Assembly: GCA_008711295.1 (NCBI GenBank)
Contig: VUYV01000004.1
Location: 8,610,010-8,674,009, forward strand
DNA length: 64,000 nucleotides
Direction of reading: 5' to 3'
DNA from: Anarhynchus alexandrinus
Taxonomy: Eukaryota; Chordata; Aves; Charadriiformes; Charadriidae
The notes beneath the pieces were generated by a model, which saw only the letters and a list, made by a program, of their open reading frames with translations, was not told the DNA's origin and searched no databases. Position 1 is the stretch's first letter. Every line of letters starts with the position of its first letter. The position numbers were made by a program, and so were the translations under genes. Shown piece by piece: positions 1 through 12,700 of this stretch.

Positions 1-3000
1 GCAGCTGGGCTTCAGCAGAGGCAAGGAAGGCGTGGAGGGTAAGGGGATCTGGGCATCCCAGCCTTTAGGGTGTGTGTTTCTGGACTAAAGCCTGCAGCAG
101 GTGTGTTTGCTTTCAAGAAAGACATTCTGTATTGTAAAGCAAAGGGCAGATTTAATTGAAATTCAGCCAGGAGAGTATAAGTACAAAATATACACTTACA
201 TCATTTGGAAGGAAAGAAAAAAAAAATCTCTAGCAGCCCAGGTTGTAACACTTCAGTTTGTGTAACAACTTCTCTCTCAAACATTTTGACTTATGTTATT
301 ATTTTACTATTACTGTTACTTCAATTCTTAAACACTTATATGCATGAAAGTGGAAGGATGGAACTGCACAAGCTACATGTGATGCTGGATGCTCTGGCAA
401 TGGATGCTGGAGCTGTGTGCTCTACCTTGTGGCTGGAGGAGTGGGATAAGATGTGATGCTATTACACCATGCTTGCCATGTCGCACGTGGTTCTTGCAAT
501 GACATTCTGACATGGCATTTGTGAGTAGTTGGAGAAAATGTACTGTGGCTGCATGTATGTCAAGGAATGAGATGGGGTTTTTTTTTAATGCTAAGCCACA
601 GGTTAGTTCTTCAGAGGGTTGAAGAAGTATCTATTAAATCAGTGTTAGTGGAAATACAGGAAGATACATTATTGGATTACCCAAAGAATCTGCTGGGAAA
701 ACCACAGCACTTGTTTTGCAGCTATTATAATTTTTAACTTGAAGTAGTGTAGAATCAGCTGGAAGGCGCTGAAGCAAGAGCCACAGAAATCTGTGATCAG
801 GTTGACAACTGAGAAGCTTTGGCTAGCGGGCTACTGCTGCTGGGCTGTCATCTGTTTCCTTCCCTTCTCTCCACAAGAAGCTCCACCTGCTTCCATAGCC
901 TCAACCATTGCTGTATCTGCGCCTCCAGCACACTTGCTGACAAGGTCTATGGTGTCCCTCCAGTGTGACAGACCACCTTAGATTTCCTACAAATAGTTGC
1001 CAATGATCCCCACAAAATTCTGCCCTTGCTTCAACTTCCCATCACACATTTTTCCCCTTTTCCTCAGCCTGGGGCATCTGCATGTCACGTCCTGCTGCCC
1101 CAAACATATCAGCTCTCTCCTTCAGCCCTCCCAAGCCCCTTGGATCTCCCCAGCCAAGACTGTTCTCCTCCTTCACCTTGACTCGATACCACTCACCCTC
1201 TGCCTGGTGGTTAGCTGTACTCCCATACTGCTGTATGCTGTCTGCTGCTTTTCCCGGTATCCTTTGCCTCCAGCCGTTCTTGGAAACCTTTGTGCTCATT
1301 TCATGCTGTCCTTATACTTGGAATGAACCAAACTCACGCATTGTCCTCCCATCTTGAGCTATCTGCTCATGTTCTTGCAATAGATCATAAAAAAACTGTT
1401 TATAAAAATGTTCATCTGCAACAGAGCTTGTGATCAGAAGCTTTGTATAATGTTTGCCCTTTCCTTTGTCATTGTCCTATTTCTCTTTTTGTCCCCACTG
1501 GCCCACAGTGGTAGCTTGTAAGGAAGGAGCATTTTTGCTTTGGGGGAAGCCTACTGCATGCTCTGCACTGCATGTGATCTTGTTCATTTTCTCCCAGACA
1601 TTTCTGTGCTATTATATCTGTATGTCACATTTTAGCTCTTAGCCATTAGTGCATGATAGTCACAACTAAATTAATTCTCTTAGCAGAAGTGAGAAAATGA
1701 TGTTATCTCACCGATATAAATAAGGAAGTCTAGCATGGCAATTATACTGCGTGGATGCCACATCAGAGTCACTTTGACCAAGGTCTCGGCCTTTCTTTCT
1801 GTGCTGCTCAAGGTACAGCTCTCACTGACTTCACTGTGGCTGTGCAGGGTGAGGGCTTTCTCAAGCCTGCCCAAGAGGTCTTGATGGGAGCACTAGGAGC
1901 TGAGGAGCACACAGCGAGCTCCTGACTAATCTTGGCTGAACAAGATTTTAGCATCACGTAGGAATTTTGTCACAGCGGTAGAAATAAAATCCAATTTCTC
2001 AAAGTAGTCTTAGCCATTAGGCCCTGATGTCCCCACCTGTGAGCTGCCACTTCATTTGCCACTTAACTTCAGCAACAAAGTGAGAGTTGGGCAGAGCCCT
2101 TGATGCACAACCCTAACTCCTTCCCAGACACTGCCCAGCCAGTCAACTGAGTGTTTTTGAGATTACAACAATGCTTTTGACTTCTTCTGTTCAAAAATAA
2201 TTAAATTCCCAAAATCATGAGGCTTAGGAGAGAGGAAACAAGAAGAAATAATTAATCTTGGGTTTTTCTTAATAAGGACTGTATTTAGGTCTTCACTCTT
2301 TCTGCAGTTATGCAAACATTTACAAATTTTTCAACCTGGCTGTTTGGACTTGGAATGATGTAAATAGTTGGTAAATAGTTGAGCAGTTAGGTGAGCAAAC
2401 ATCAATGCCAAGATTCCTAACAGCAGAAGAGCTGAGACCTGTACTGCTGCTCCCGAGTCCCTGCTGGGCCCTTTGCTACCCGTGCTGCTGCTCTCTCTCT
2501 TCGACCTGATCTCTGCCTTACCTCTAGCTCTGTGGCTGCTCCTTCTCACATGTACCCAGCTCCCTCTGCAGTCACTACTTCTGGTCTTCTCAGCCTACAG
2601 ACACAACACCCTGCCCCCAAATTGCGCAACCTTATGGGCTTTCTTTTGCCCTGATTGCTGTCTCCACAGCTCAGCCACCTCATTCCTCTCCCATCTCCTT
2701 TGTGTTTGAGGCAGGACATGGCCACTCTATACTTGCTCGTGATCCAGCCTGGGGAGCACTGAGTACTAAGCATAATAATTTCCTTGTTTTTTCCATGCCC
2801 TGAAACCATGGCTATTACCAGATGCAGTTTTTTTGATGAAGCTGTGCTTAGCCTCTGCAGCTCAGGGTTGAAACAGTCTGATTTCTGCTATCACTGCTTA
2901 GAAATCACAGGAGAATTAGTCTACCAAAACTGGTTAATTCATTGATGACCACACATATATGCATTTTTGTATATATTAAAAAAGTAAAAAATATTATATG

Positions 3001-5377
3001 ATCAGTGTGATAAAAATTTTTAATGATAAGTTTGGTTTGGGTTTTTTTCCCCCAAAGCAAACAACTTGGCCAAATTAGAGTGAATTGTTTGAACTGGAGG
3101 CAGACTACATCTTTGGCTTTGTACCTGTACACTGCAAATCCTCCTTACACATTTTCCAGAGGAGTTTAAAATAAGGTAAACCAAAAAAATTCCTCAGTCT
3201 ATTTTTTTTGGTAATTGCTGAATGCTTTTGGTGGAAAAATACAAAAAAAAGAAAAGAGCGACCTCCACAGCACCATGTGAAAAAAATTAGGCTTGGTGGC
3301 TTGGGTATGGCAAAGCTACAATCAAATGAAAACCACATGTTGTAATTGAACCGGTCAGCCTGCTTGTCCACCCCGCTGGTGAGAGCAGGAGTCATTGCGA
3401 CCAGTCCCTGCAGGCACACAACAGAGAGAGATTCAACAGTGCCAGTTTGTCCCTGCTCTCTCTCCCACTGACCTTGCAGACCCTCTCTCTGCTGGGACCC
3501 TGGGCCAACCCCCCCACAGCCATCCCTTTCATCCTGCAAATCCTCCCTGAGCTCCCAGGAACCTATGTGGGGGATGCTCGGAGAACCTCCAGTGCAGCAT
3601 GGTCGCCTAAAGTCTTGGAAGCTAAAAGCAGCACCTAATCTCTGACCTACTTATAAATTTTATTCTTTAATTAAAAAATCTTATTTCCTTTAAAAAAAAG
3701 AAACTCAAACCACATGCTCTGTGAGTTGTCATTAGCAGTAATGAAATTCTTGGGGCATTACATGATACTGTGTTGGTTTAAGATGCTGCTGTTTACGACA
3801 GAGTCTTTGTGTGCTCCTAATAGAACTTTCAATTGAACTTGTTGAGAATAAGTGAACTGAACCTCTTGCCTGAAGAGCAGTCTTGTCTTTTAACAAGTGG
3901 GTTGGAGAAAACACCTCAGAGCCTTTGTGTTTCCCTCACTTATAGTTCAGCTGTGAAGGAAGGGTCAGCAAAGCCCTGTATGTAGCTCTGTAGTTCGCTA
4001 GCACAAGCAGGAGATGGGGGACAGACTCACAGCCCCTGTTTGCTGCTCTTTTTCTTCAGTTGTGCTCCACTGTCATCTGCAGGCTTGGGTTTTCCAGCTC
4101 TGGAGATTGTGTTTGTATATCCTGGGGCTATGTAAGGTTGGACTTTCTGAAATCTTTATGCAACTCTCTGGCTCCCTGCAGAAAGTGAGCAATCTCAGCA
4201 AGCCTCCAGCGTGTCATCATCCTTGTTGGCAGGTCCTGTGCTAGCTTCGCTCTTAGCCATCAGTGGCCAATTCTCATTGGTGAACGAGGTCAGGTATTTT
4301 GCTGCGAATGGTTTTACTGCTGGAGATTGGTGACTGAAAGCAATATTGTGCACCTGTGCAGTCCAGACAGGGGCCCTGCACTGGAAGAAAACTTGTTCCT
4401 GAATGAAGTGAAACACTTTGATGAAAAGGGATGGGAGGCTAAAAGGATAGTCAGAGCAGTTTTTAACCCAAGGATGTGAATTTGGTACCAAAGTCCACCT
4501 CAGTAATTTGTCCTCATGTCAGGAAGCCTTGAAGAGACAGGAGGCGATTGCCCTGGCAGCAAGTGGTACCCAAACACACCTTCACTTCCAACTCTGAGCC
4601 ACTTGTTCCCTACTGGCAATGGAAGAGGCTTTTGCCATCAACCATGCAAAAAGCTTTATATTCCCTACCAATGTGCTGTTTGAGCTCTGCCACCCATTGT
4701 TCTGCATCCGTTTGTTTCCCAAATAGCAGAAGCAAAAGCCAGCATAAGGCCAGGGAGAGATTCAGGAAAAGTGCATATTCCCAGGGATGGGATTTGCTGC
4801 AGTGAGGTGAGCTGACCTGACCTGGCCCAGCAGCCACCTCTGATCCCACTTCTCCAGTGTAGCCTAGCATAAACCCTGGGAACTGTTTTTTTCTGAAATG
4901 AACAGCCGCCTGGGTGGACAGGGTGGTGGGGAGGGTGAGAATGGTGAGAATTTAACAGTCAGAAAATCTCTGCGGTCCTGGGAATCTCAGTTCTAGGCAG
5001 AGAATCTGCTACAAAAAATCCTTCTCATTGATGGCCCAGCAGCATTTCTGAGGAATGCTAATATCCCAAAGGATTTGCCTTCCCTTCTTCTTGTATTTTG
5101 AGAGTTTTAAATTTGGCAACTGGCCCTTTTTTACAAAAACAGCTGTTGCTTCTGCTCTTCATAAATCTTAAGCAGGCAGCTCCTATATACTGGGTGTTCT
5201 CCTCCCAGCCCCCAGCTTTCTTTAGCAGAAAAAAAACCCAATATAATTTAATACCTTAGTCTGTACCTCCAGTGGCTTCAGGGCTCTGTCTAGCCCAGAG
5301 CAGAACAGCAGACTTGGGCTGCAGCCCAGCACAGCTCATCTTTGCTGTGAGGCTTGTGTGAGAAAAGTGCCACCTTT

Positions 5378-5415
<38 letters not shown>

Positions 5416-8400
5416 TGGTGTGAACCCCTGTTTTGCAGCTGCTGGAACGGGACTTGTTTTTTAACATCCTCTTCTACTCCTGACTTTAAGGAAACACCAT
5501 TAATGGTCAAATCCTAAAGCTGAAACTATGTGGCAGGAAGGATACAGGACAAAACATGTTGTTATCAGATGTTGTCAGCTGTAGGACTGAGATCTCTGGA
5601 GACCTGGTAAGGTACCACATTTTGATTGAGGGGTCATATGTCTCTCCAGGGTTTTACATTATAATTAAGGTAGTTTTAGCAGTGCTCCATGTAAAGGGAG
5701 CGACCTAATGGGACAGGGTGTACTCTGCCAGTCTAGGTAGATGAGAAAGACAAAATGGCCCTAAATTCCCCAGGCATCACTTCCAAGGAAGTGGCAGGGC
5801 TCTGGCTGAAAGCGGGTGAGCCAGGCATGGGGACCTGAGTGTGAAATGCCAAGAGCCAGCTTGTGGGGTTTTTTTTGTGTTTCGATATGCAGAGAGGCTG
5901 GAGGGAAAGCTGTCAAGACTAGGGGCCAGTCTGCAGATAGCATAGAATAGCTGTGGGCCCTGAACCCTACGCTGATGATAGGGGACACATATCAGGCCTC
6001 CTGGGTAGAAGAGCAAAGCAGTGCAAAAGAAATCTTGTTAATAACCCTGTTCAGGATTTGGTTTTACCCTTGCTTGGTTAGTTGTTTCTGAGCTTGAGCT
6101 AAAAGCCCAACTGTAAGGTTTGCCTTTCCTTAGCTACCACCTGCCTGTCCTGTGTCATGGAACACCCCTTGTGTTTGGGTGCAAGTGAAAAACTTGGCAT
6201 GCACGTGCACCCCCACAGAGCCAGGGAAACAACATCAGTGTGCTGTGTGAGCCCTCCAAGATGTTTGTGAGACTTGGGCCTGGGAGTGCTTCCTGCCAGG
6301 CTGGGAAGAGCCAAGATAATGCCTATTTTTGGGGAGAAATCTCAGCTCCCCTTCCCATAACCCCTGTCCTCCAAAGACGCAACAGGCAAAGGACAATGCA
6401 CAGCATCACACAGCCCATCCCATACTCATATGGTCTCAGATGCCGCATGCTGTGCCTGATGGGAAGCCTTAGCTCTCCATCCTGTGATACTCACTGAAAG
6501 GCAGCAGGCAACTGGAAAGCCCTCCTTCCCCTGAGCAAGAAACAGGTTTGCCTATGTGTTGTTAGACGTGGTATTTGGCACCAGAGGTCACAGTGACAGT
6601 TGCCACCAATATAGACACAGTAGACAGGAATGGAAAGCACTTTTGGATTATCTGGAAATTCTGTTTTTCTTGTCATCTTGTTTATATTGCAAAATGTGAT
6701 TAATTAGGGCTAGTAACTGAGGACAAAGCAAAACATGCTTTGCTTTTCTGTGAAAAGGTGTCCCTTTGTTGGCTGCTGGTGTTATCTTTGCTCTATATTG
6801 CATTAAGACCAAGGAGTCACAGCCAAGAATCAGGGCACCACTGTGTGTTCCTGCCACAGAGCAGAAACAATAAAGACTATCTCTGGCTTTCCTGCCTTCC
6901 TCAGTCATGCACAATGTCAGTCTCTTGGGCATGACCCATCTGAAAGCTCTTGGGTGGACTAGCAGGCTGGAGTAATCAGCGTGCATAAATAAGTGCTTGA
7001 TTTGCCTTGGCCATGCCAGGCAGGATGTGTCCATCTTGGCAGCGCTGCCGAGTTCCTCTCCACTGGCCAGTGTATGTCCTCCTCCCACTTGTTCCTTGAT
7101 GCTCTCAGGAAATCTGTGTCCATTTTGCCAATGGCAGTAACAACCCAGGTCTAGATCCCTTGAGAAGTTTGCTGCTCTCTTTAGCAGTTAGATACACCTT
7201 TTCTGCTGAGGCTGAGACCTCATTTGTCCTCCCTGATCTCAGTGGGAGCCAAGGCACAGCTACAAACTGGAGTTTACGTGGCTTGTGTTATCCTGGCTCT
7301 ATGGCTAACTGGGAGTGTTGGAGGGAGGGAGCATGGATAAGGTCATGCTAAGAAATTCTCAAGTTTGTATGTTTAGGGCATATGGCGCTACAATTGTGGT
7401 ACTTAAAGGGTATTTAGCCCACAATGTCACTTTTATAAACAAGTACTTGGGAACACCAAAAGATCTTAGCATCATCCAGAAACAGGCCATCTAGGTTTAC
7501 AAATATTAAATTAATAAATTGAATAACTGTGGTCACCCTTTAGAGCATGCTAAGTTAATGTAGTTCCAGTGCAGAGCATGCTGGCTTGGTGCAGATCAGT
7601 GGTGGTGGGGGAACCGCTCATCTTTTGGAGCAGGTAGATGACCATCACCAGATGACACAAGAAGGGACGAGGTTCTTCGTCAGGGAGTGCTCTCCAGGCA
7701 GACGTGTTTCGGGGGATGTAGTGAGGGGTGTATGGCACTGGCTGCAGAAGGAGAGTGGCAGGAGGGTCCCTGGACAAGAGGTAGTGCAAGATGTGCAATC
7801 ACTTACACAACTGTGAATGTGGCTGGAAATTGGGTGAGGATCTGGTGCTTTTTGGGCTTTGGCAAAATGACAGAAATGTGTTCGATTTTCCTTGTTAAGG
7901 TCTTAATGCATTGCATTGAAATGAATACCATACAATCTCTAAGTTTCTTTATATAGTTGTTTTTCACTGCAAATTATCTTAGAACCATGGTTTTCCCTGG
8001 CACCAGGCTTTGTACGTCTGCTGCCTCATAGCCCATAATCCAGGGGCTCTGAGGAGCACTGTCCCAGCCCTGTGTAGTGGTCCTTCTCCCCTCTGTCCCC
8101 AACTTTAACATGCTTCCTGGGTCTTCTGCTGAGGTAACTCAGTTTCTCATGAAGCCCTCGTGGCCTTCCCTTCCATTGTTAGCAATTAAAAAGCTTTAGT
8201 TTCAGAAAAACACCACCCAGGGACATTGGCGTGGTGAGTCTTACCCCTGCTGCAAGGAGATGAACAGGTGAGCCTGAGCCTCAGTCTCCATTTTCAGAGC
8301 TACAGCCAGGGAGCAGCTTGCAGCTAAGAGATTACGCCATGCAGACCCCAAACAGAAAGCCCCGTGGTTCCCTACCATTTCTTTTCTCCCCACATGTCCA

Positions 8401-9574
8401 CATGCCATTTCCGTACAGGCAGTAGTTCCAAAGGTACTTACAGAAACAAAGGAAAGCCACAATCAGTGTCCCTGCTGGCAGCATCCTGTTCCCAGCCCCA
8501 GCAGGTCCCAGCCACATCAATGGATGTAAAATAAACAGCAGTCCCTATATGTGCTCTGTGTTCCTGTTGTAGGCTCTGGGAGCAGTTTCACTCCAATTAA
8601 TGAACTATTCCACTGTCCCTGCTGGCTTTGCCTTATCTAAGCAATAGCCTAACCCAAACAGTCAGAAACTTTCCTAGGAAATACCAGTGCTGGCTACTGG
8701 CAAGGAAACCCCACCCCACCTCATTTCCACTGCAAGGGAAAGGTTTTGTGTTACAGCTGTGCTTGAGGGAAGCGTTTGTTGAGACACGTCTCTAGCAGAA
8801 ACTCATTGCTGTCAACAGCATGAGGCTACCTTACCACCTGTGTGTTCTTTGGTGTGGCTGTGCCGAGGTAGAAACAGTTGAAGGGTTTTTTTCCCCGTTT
8901 CGGGGTTTTTTTTTTGGTTGGTTTTTGCCTTTGGAGATACAGGGAGGGAGTGGGATTTTCATGCTAATATCACATAAGCCCAGGAAGGCACATTGTAGGA
9001 GCAATGAATTAAGGCCTGAATTTTGTGCTAATTGACATGTTAAGTCTCAGGGGTTTGCTTCATATGGACCCATCGTTCCTGTTTCGGTGCCCCATCCTAT
9101 TGACCAGCATATGCCTTTTTATTGGGAACGGTAGGTGGGGAGCTACAAATCAGTTGTTTGATTCCCAGCATGTGGAAAGCTGTGTCCTGGGCTGAGAGCA
9201 TCCTCCTCCACGTATTGGAGCTCCTTGCTGTCCCTTTTTGTCAACAGCATTTGTGAGCAGATGCAGTTCTCTGTCCCATCACTCTGCCCAGAGGAAGACC
9301 AGCCTTGCACAGGGAAGGCCCCTGGCTGCTCTTTCCTCCTGCAAACTCTCTATTCTTTCCCGCTAAATTTTCTTTCTCATTCCCACAAAGGAAGGTGCTT
9401 TTCTGCAGCCTCACACCCCACATATTGCTGCCAATAGCTTTCTCCAACTGCTAGCTGCACTCCACAATCTGGGGCTGCCTTGCAAGTGTCCCAGGGAGAC
9501 GTTTTCATATGGATCCTCCATTCCATCATCCCTGGCTTTTAACATTGTTGTTTTTTCTTCCATTTCTCCCACAG
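1..9574. other. Non-coding stretch, probably GGT5 intron 1 and/or upstream sequence
   Basis: No exon of a recognised protein could be supported on either strand. ORFs here are short, overlap on both strands and have no family motifs. The next supported element is a GGT5 exon whose acceptor is at 9573-9574, so at least the right part is an intron. The first GGT5 coding exon (cytoplasmic tail, membrane anchor, start of the ectodomain) should lie here or before the window. I looked for an anchor followed by an Ala-Asp...Cys-Ser-x-Ile-Gly type segment with a phase-2 donor and found none that convinces. Confidence 0.6.
5380..5418. repeat. (GT)n microsatellite
   Basis: About 18 GT units with one A interruption near 5409. 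A simple-sequence repeat in non-coding DNA, likely polymorphic in length. Confidence 0.95.
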
Positions 9575-9705
9575 GGACATCCTGAAAAGCGGAGGCACAG
9601 CTGTGGATGCTGCCATCGCTGGCTTGATCTGCACCTCGGTCATGAACCCTCAGAGTTCGGGCCTGGGTGGTGGTGTCATATTTACCATCTATAATGCCAG
9701 CACAG
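9575..9705 (+). CDS. GGT5: GGT5 coding exon 2
   Basis: Starts after a CCCACAG acceptor and ends before GTACG. It encodes the [13 protein letters not shown] helix and a glycine-rich [12 protein letters not shown] strand of the large subunit. The first base completes a codon split after exon 1, as in the neighbouring GGT1. It is 131 bp against 128 bp in GGT1, a one-codon difference. Confidence 0.95.
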
Positions 9706-12700
9706 GTACGGGCCAGCCCTGTCCTCTCCATGGTGCCCTGTCTCCCTGCAGACACCCAGCTGCTGTGGAGAAGTCAGAATGCTTCATGTTCTCTCAGAGC
9801 AATTTTTTTAATATAAAAGCTGCATTCTCTGATCACAAAACATGCTTTTGCTCTTAATCCAAAGCATCCATTACAGCATCTTTTCACAGCAAGACCATGT
9901 GTGGCGGGGCATGAGCTTTGGATTTAAAATGAACTGACTTTGCCTCTCCTTTCCCCTCCAAAGCAATCCCAAATTATATTTCAAAGTCACATAGCTGACA
10001 GTGCAGCAAGTTGTGAGCGGTGCTGTCTGAGCTGCCGCTGGGCTGCTGTGGAGGCAGAGGGGAGCAGAGTGAAGCACATGTGCTGGCAATGAACGCAGCG
10101 ATATGGGGCTGTCACTGGCTCAGCTGAGCCCTTGGGCTGGGACTTCAGGGGCTCATCCTGGACCAGCAGCTCAGGCAGTGCCTGCTGCCATGGGGGCTGC
10201 ATCGCATGCTGTCCTTGCTGGCATGTGTAGGACTCCCCAAAGCTGTGGTGAGCCTTCTTCACTTCAGAAACCTAAATCTCGCAATGTTTAGGGCCTGCTG
10301 GGAAGCCTTTCTGTGTTTGGCTTAACCCCAGTGTTGTGTTCTTGCTTTTATGTTTTTAATGTTTTTTTTTTTAACTGCCTTGGCTCCCAGAAGCCCCCAG
10401 AGCTTATAGATCTAAATAATAAAATCAACAATGAACAGAATAACAATACCGTAGTCTTAAAAATCCTGCCAAGTAGTCTCACAGAGTCACGAGTCTGGAA
10501 ATGCTTGGGTGTATCTTATGCAATAGCATAATTTGGCAACACACCTATATTTTTCCTTTTTTTTCCCTTTTGGCAGAGCCATGTAACTTTGTCTCCTATC
10601 AACAGTGCTCTTCTGCTACCTGAATTATCCTGCTGCACAGAGCCGCCCATGGCCCTGCACAGCTCGGGTGCTGGTACACCAGGTAGCACTGTGGGCTCCT
10701 GCAACACAGCTGGGTCTGTGGCCTGCGACAGGAAAAGACAAATACAAGGCAGAGAAGGAGGCAAAATAATAGGCTGAACCTGAAATACAAGTGTATACAA
10801 GTTGGGGGTTTTGTCTGTTTGTTGTTGGTGTTTTTTTTTTTTCCTTTCAAGCTTCCTGATACATAGAGCGTCTTTCGGTACCAGCATTCTGCTTACAAAC
10901 AGGATAGACATGCCTCATCATCACTTGGATGATGTGCCCACCAAGGAGCATGAGGCTCATGATACGTCTCCAACATGTCCCACCTGTAGAGGAAGTGTAG
11001 CAGCATGTGAAGCAGCATGTCCCAGCCCACGTCCCAGGCCCATGAGCCCTGGGAGGGGGGGGGGGCACATTAACTGACTAGAGACAGGCCCTGGCCTTGT
11101 CCCTGTACCTTCGTTGCCTCTAGGTAGGCACTGCTTGGTTTGCTCTAAATAAATGCATGGGAGCAAACAACATCCTCAGTAAGTTTGCAGACAACACCAA
11201 GTTAGGTGGGAGTGTTGATCTGCTTGAGGGTAGGAGGGCTCTTCAGAGGGACCTGAGCAGGCTGGATCGATGGGCCGAGGCCAGCAGTATGAGCTTCAAC
11301 AAGGCCACAACAACCCCATGCAGCGCTACAGGCTTGGGGAGGAGTGGCTGGAAAGCTGCCCGGCAGAAAAGGACCTGGGAGTGTTGATTGACAGTCCGCT
11401 GAACATGAGCCAGCAGTGTGCCCAGGTGGCCAACGGCATCCTAGCCTGCATCAGGAATAGTGTAGCCAGCAGGGCTAGAGAAGTGATTGTCCCAGTGTAC
11501 TCGGCACTGGTGAGGCTGCACCTTGAGTACTGTGTGGGGTTTTGGGTGACACAGTACAAGAAGGACATTGAGGTGCTGGAGAGGGTCCAGAGAAGGGCAA
11601 TGAAACTGGTGAAGGGTCTTGAGAATAAGTCTTATGAGGAGTGGCTGAGGGACTTGGGGTTGTTTAGTCTGAAGAAAAGGAGGCTGAGGGGGAGACCTTA
11701 CTGCTCTCTACAACTACCTGAAAGGAGGTTGTAGAGAGGTGGGTGTTGGTGTCTTCTCACAATTTACAACGGATAGGACAAGAGAAAATGACATCAAGTT
11801 GTACCAGGGGATGTTTAGGTTAGACATTAGGAAAAACTTCTACACTGAAAGGGTTATCAAAGACTGGAACAGGCTGCCCATGGAAGTGGTTGAATCGCCA
11901 TTCTTGGATGTATTTAAAAGCCATCTAGATATGGTGCTCAGGGACATGGTTTAGAAGTGAGCCTGGTAGAGTTATCTAACGGTTGGACTTGATGATCTTA
12001 AAGGTCTTTTCCAGCCATAACGATTCTATGATTCTATGACAGTGTGTGCCAACTGCAGCCTGACCCTGCAAGCGTGCTTGACACATTTGGCAAAAGGCTT
12101 CAGGGCAGTTCAGCGCGGTGCCATGGGCTCTGGGCTTGCAGCCTGTGCAGTGCTCACAGCTGGCTGAAGTGTGATGTTCACCTGCTTCAGGGAGATGATG
12201 TTATGCGTTTCCCCCTTCTCCTTTCTAGGAACAGTCGAAGTGATCAATGCCCGTGAGACAGTCCCACAAGTGTTCCCGCACAATTTGTTGTCTGGCTGTG
12301 CTGCTGGTTTCCCCATTGGTAAGGACACAGACTGAACCATGAGGGCTGTGTGCCCTCCTGGTGTGCACTGCACAAAGCTCAGGGTGGGGGAACCGTGGAC
12401 CTTGCTGACTTTATCTGAAGTTCTTTTTAATTGCTTGTGCTCTTCCTGGATTGATTTTTGCATAAGTAAGATAAAATACTAGGTCCATAAAATGCCTGGT
12501 TTGTAGTAACATTGGCAACCTGACCAGTGAGGGGGTGGGGAGCAGAGCATAAGGAGAAATCACTATGTAATTTCTCTTCATAGGAATTCTGCATTTCAAG
12601 ACCAGATTTCCCAAAGCACTCATTTCCCAGCAGTTCTTACAGAGAAAAATAAGGTCAATAGCTGCTCAGACTTTCTGGAAACGAAAGAACTCAATCTAGT

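Noticed and set aside
205..456. Hydrophobic ORF followed by ALAMDAGAVCS, resembling the layout of a GGT anchor exon
   Set aside because: The hydrophobic part is A/T-rich low-complexity sequence. The match to the family's D-A-G-x-C-S segment is short and misaligned by one residue, and no acceptable phase-2 donor follows it.
2331..2709. Leu-rich hydrophobic ORFs on both strands near 2.4-2.6 kb
   Set aside because: Produced by CT-rich repeats of CTG and CTC; no start, splice site or family motif fits GGT5 exon 1 or any other gene.
6648..7088. 146-codon minus-strand ORF
   Set aside because: Random-looking composition with no motif, no conserved splice sites at its ends and no neighbouring exons on that strand.
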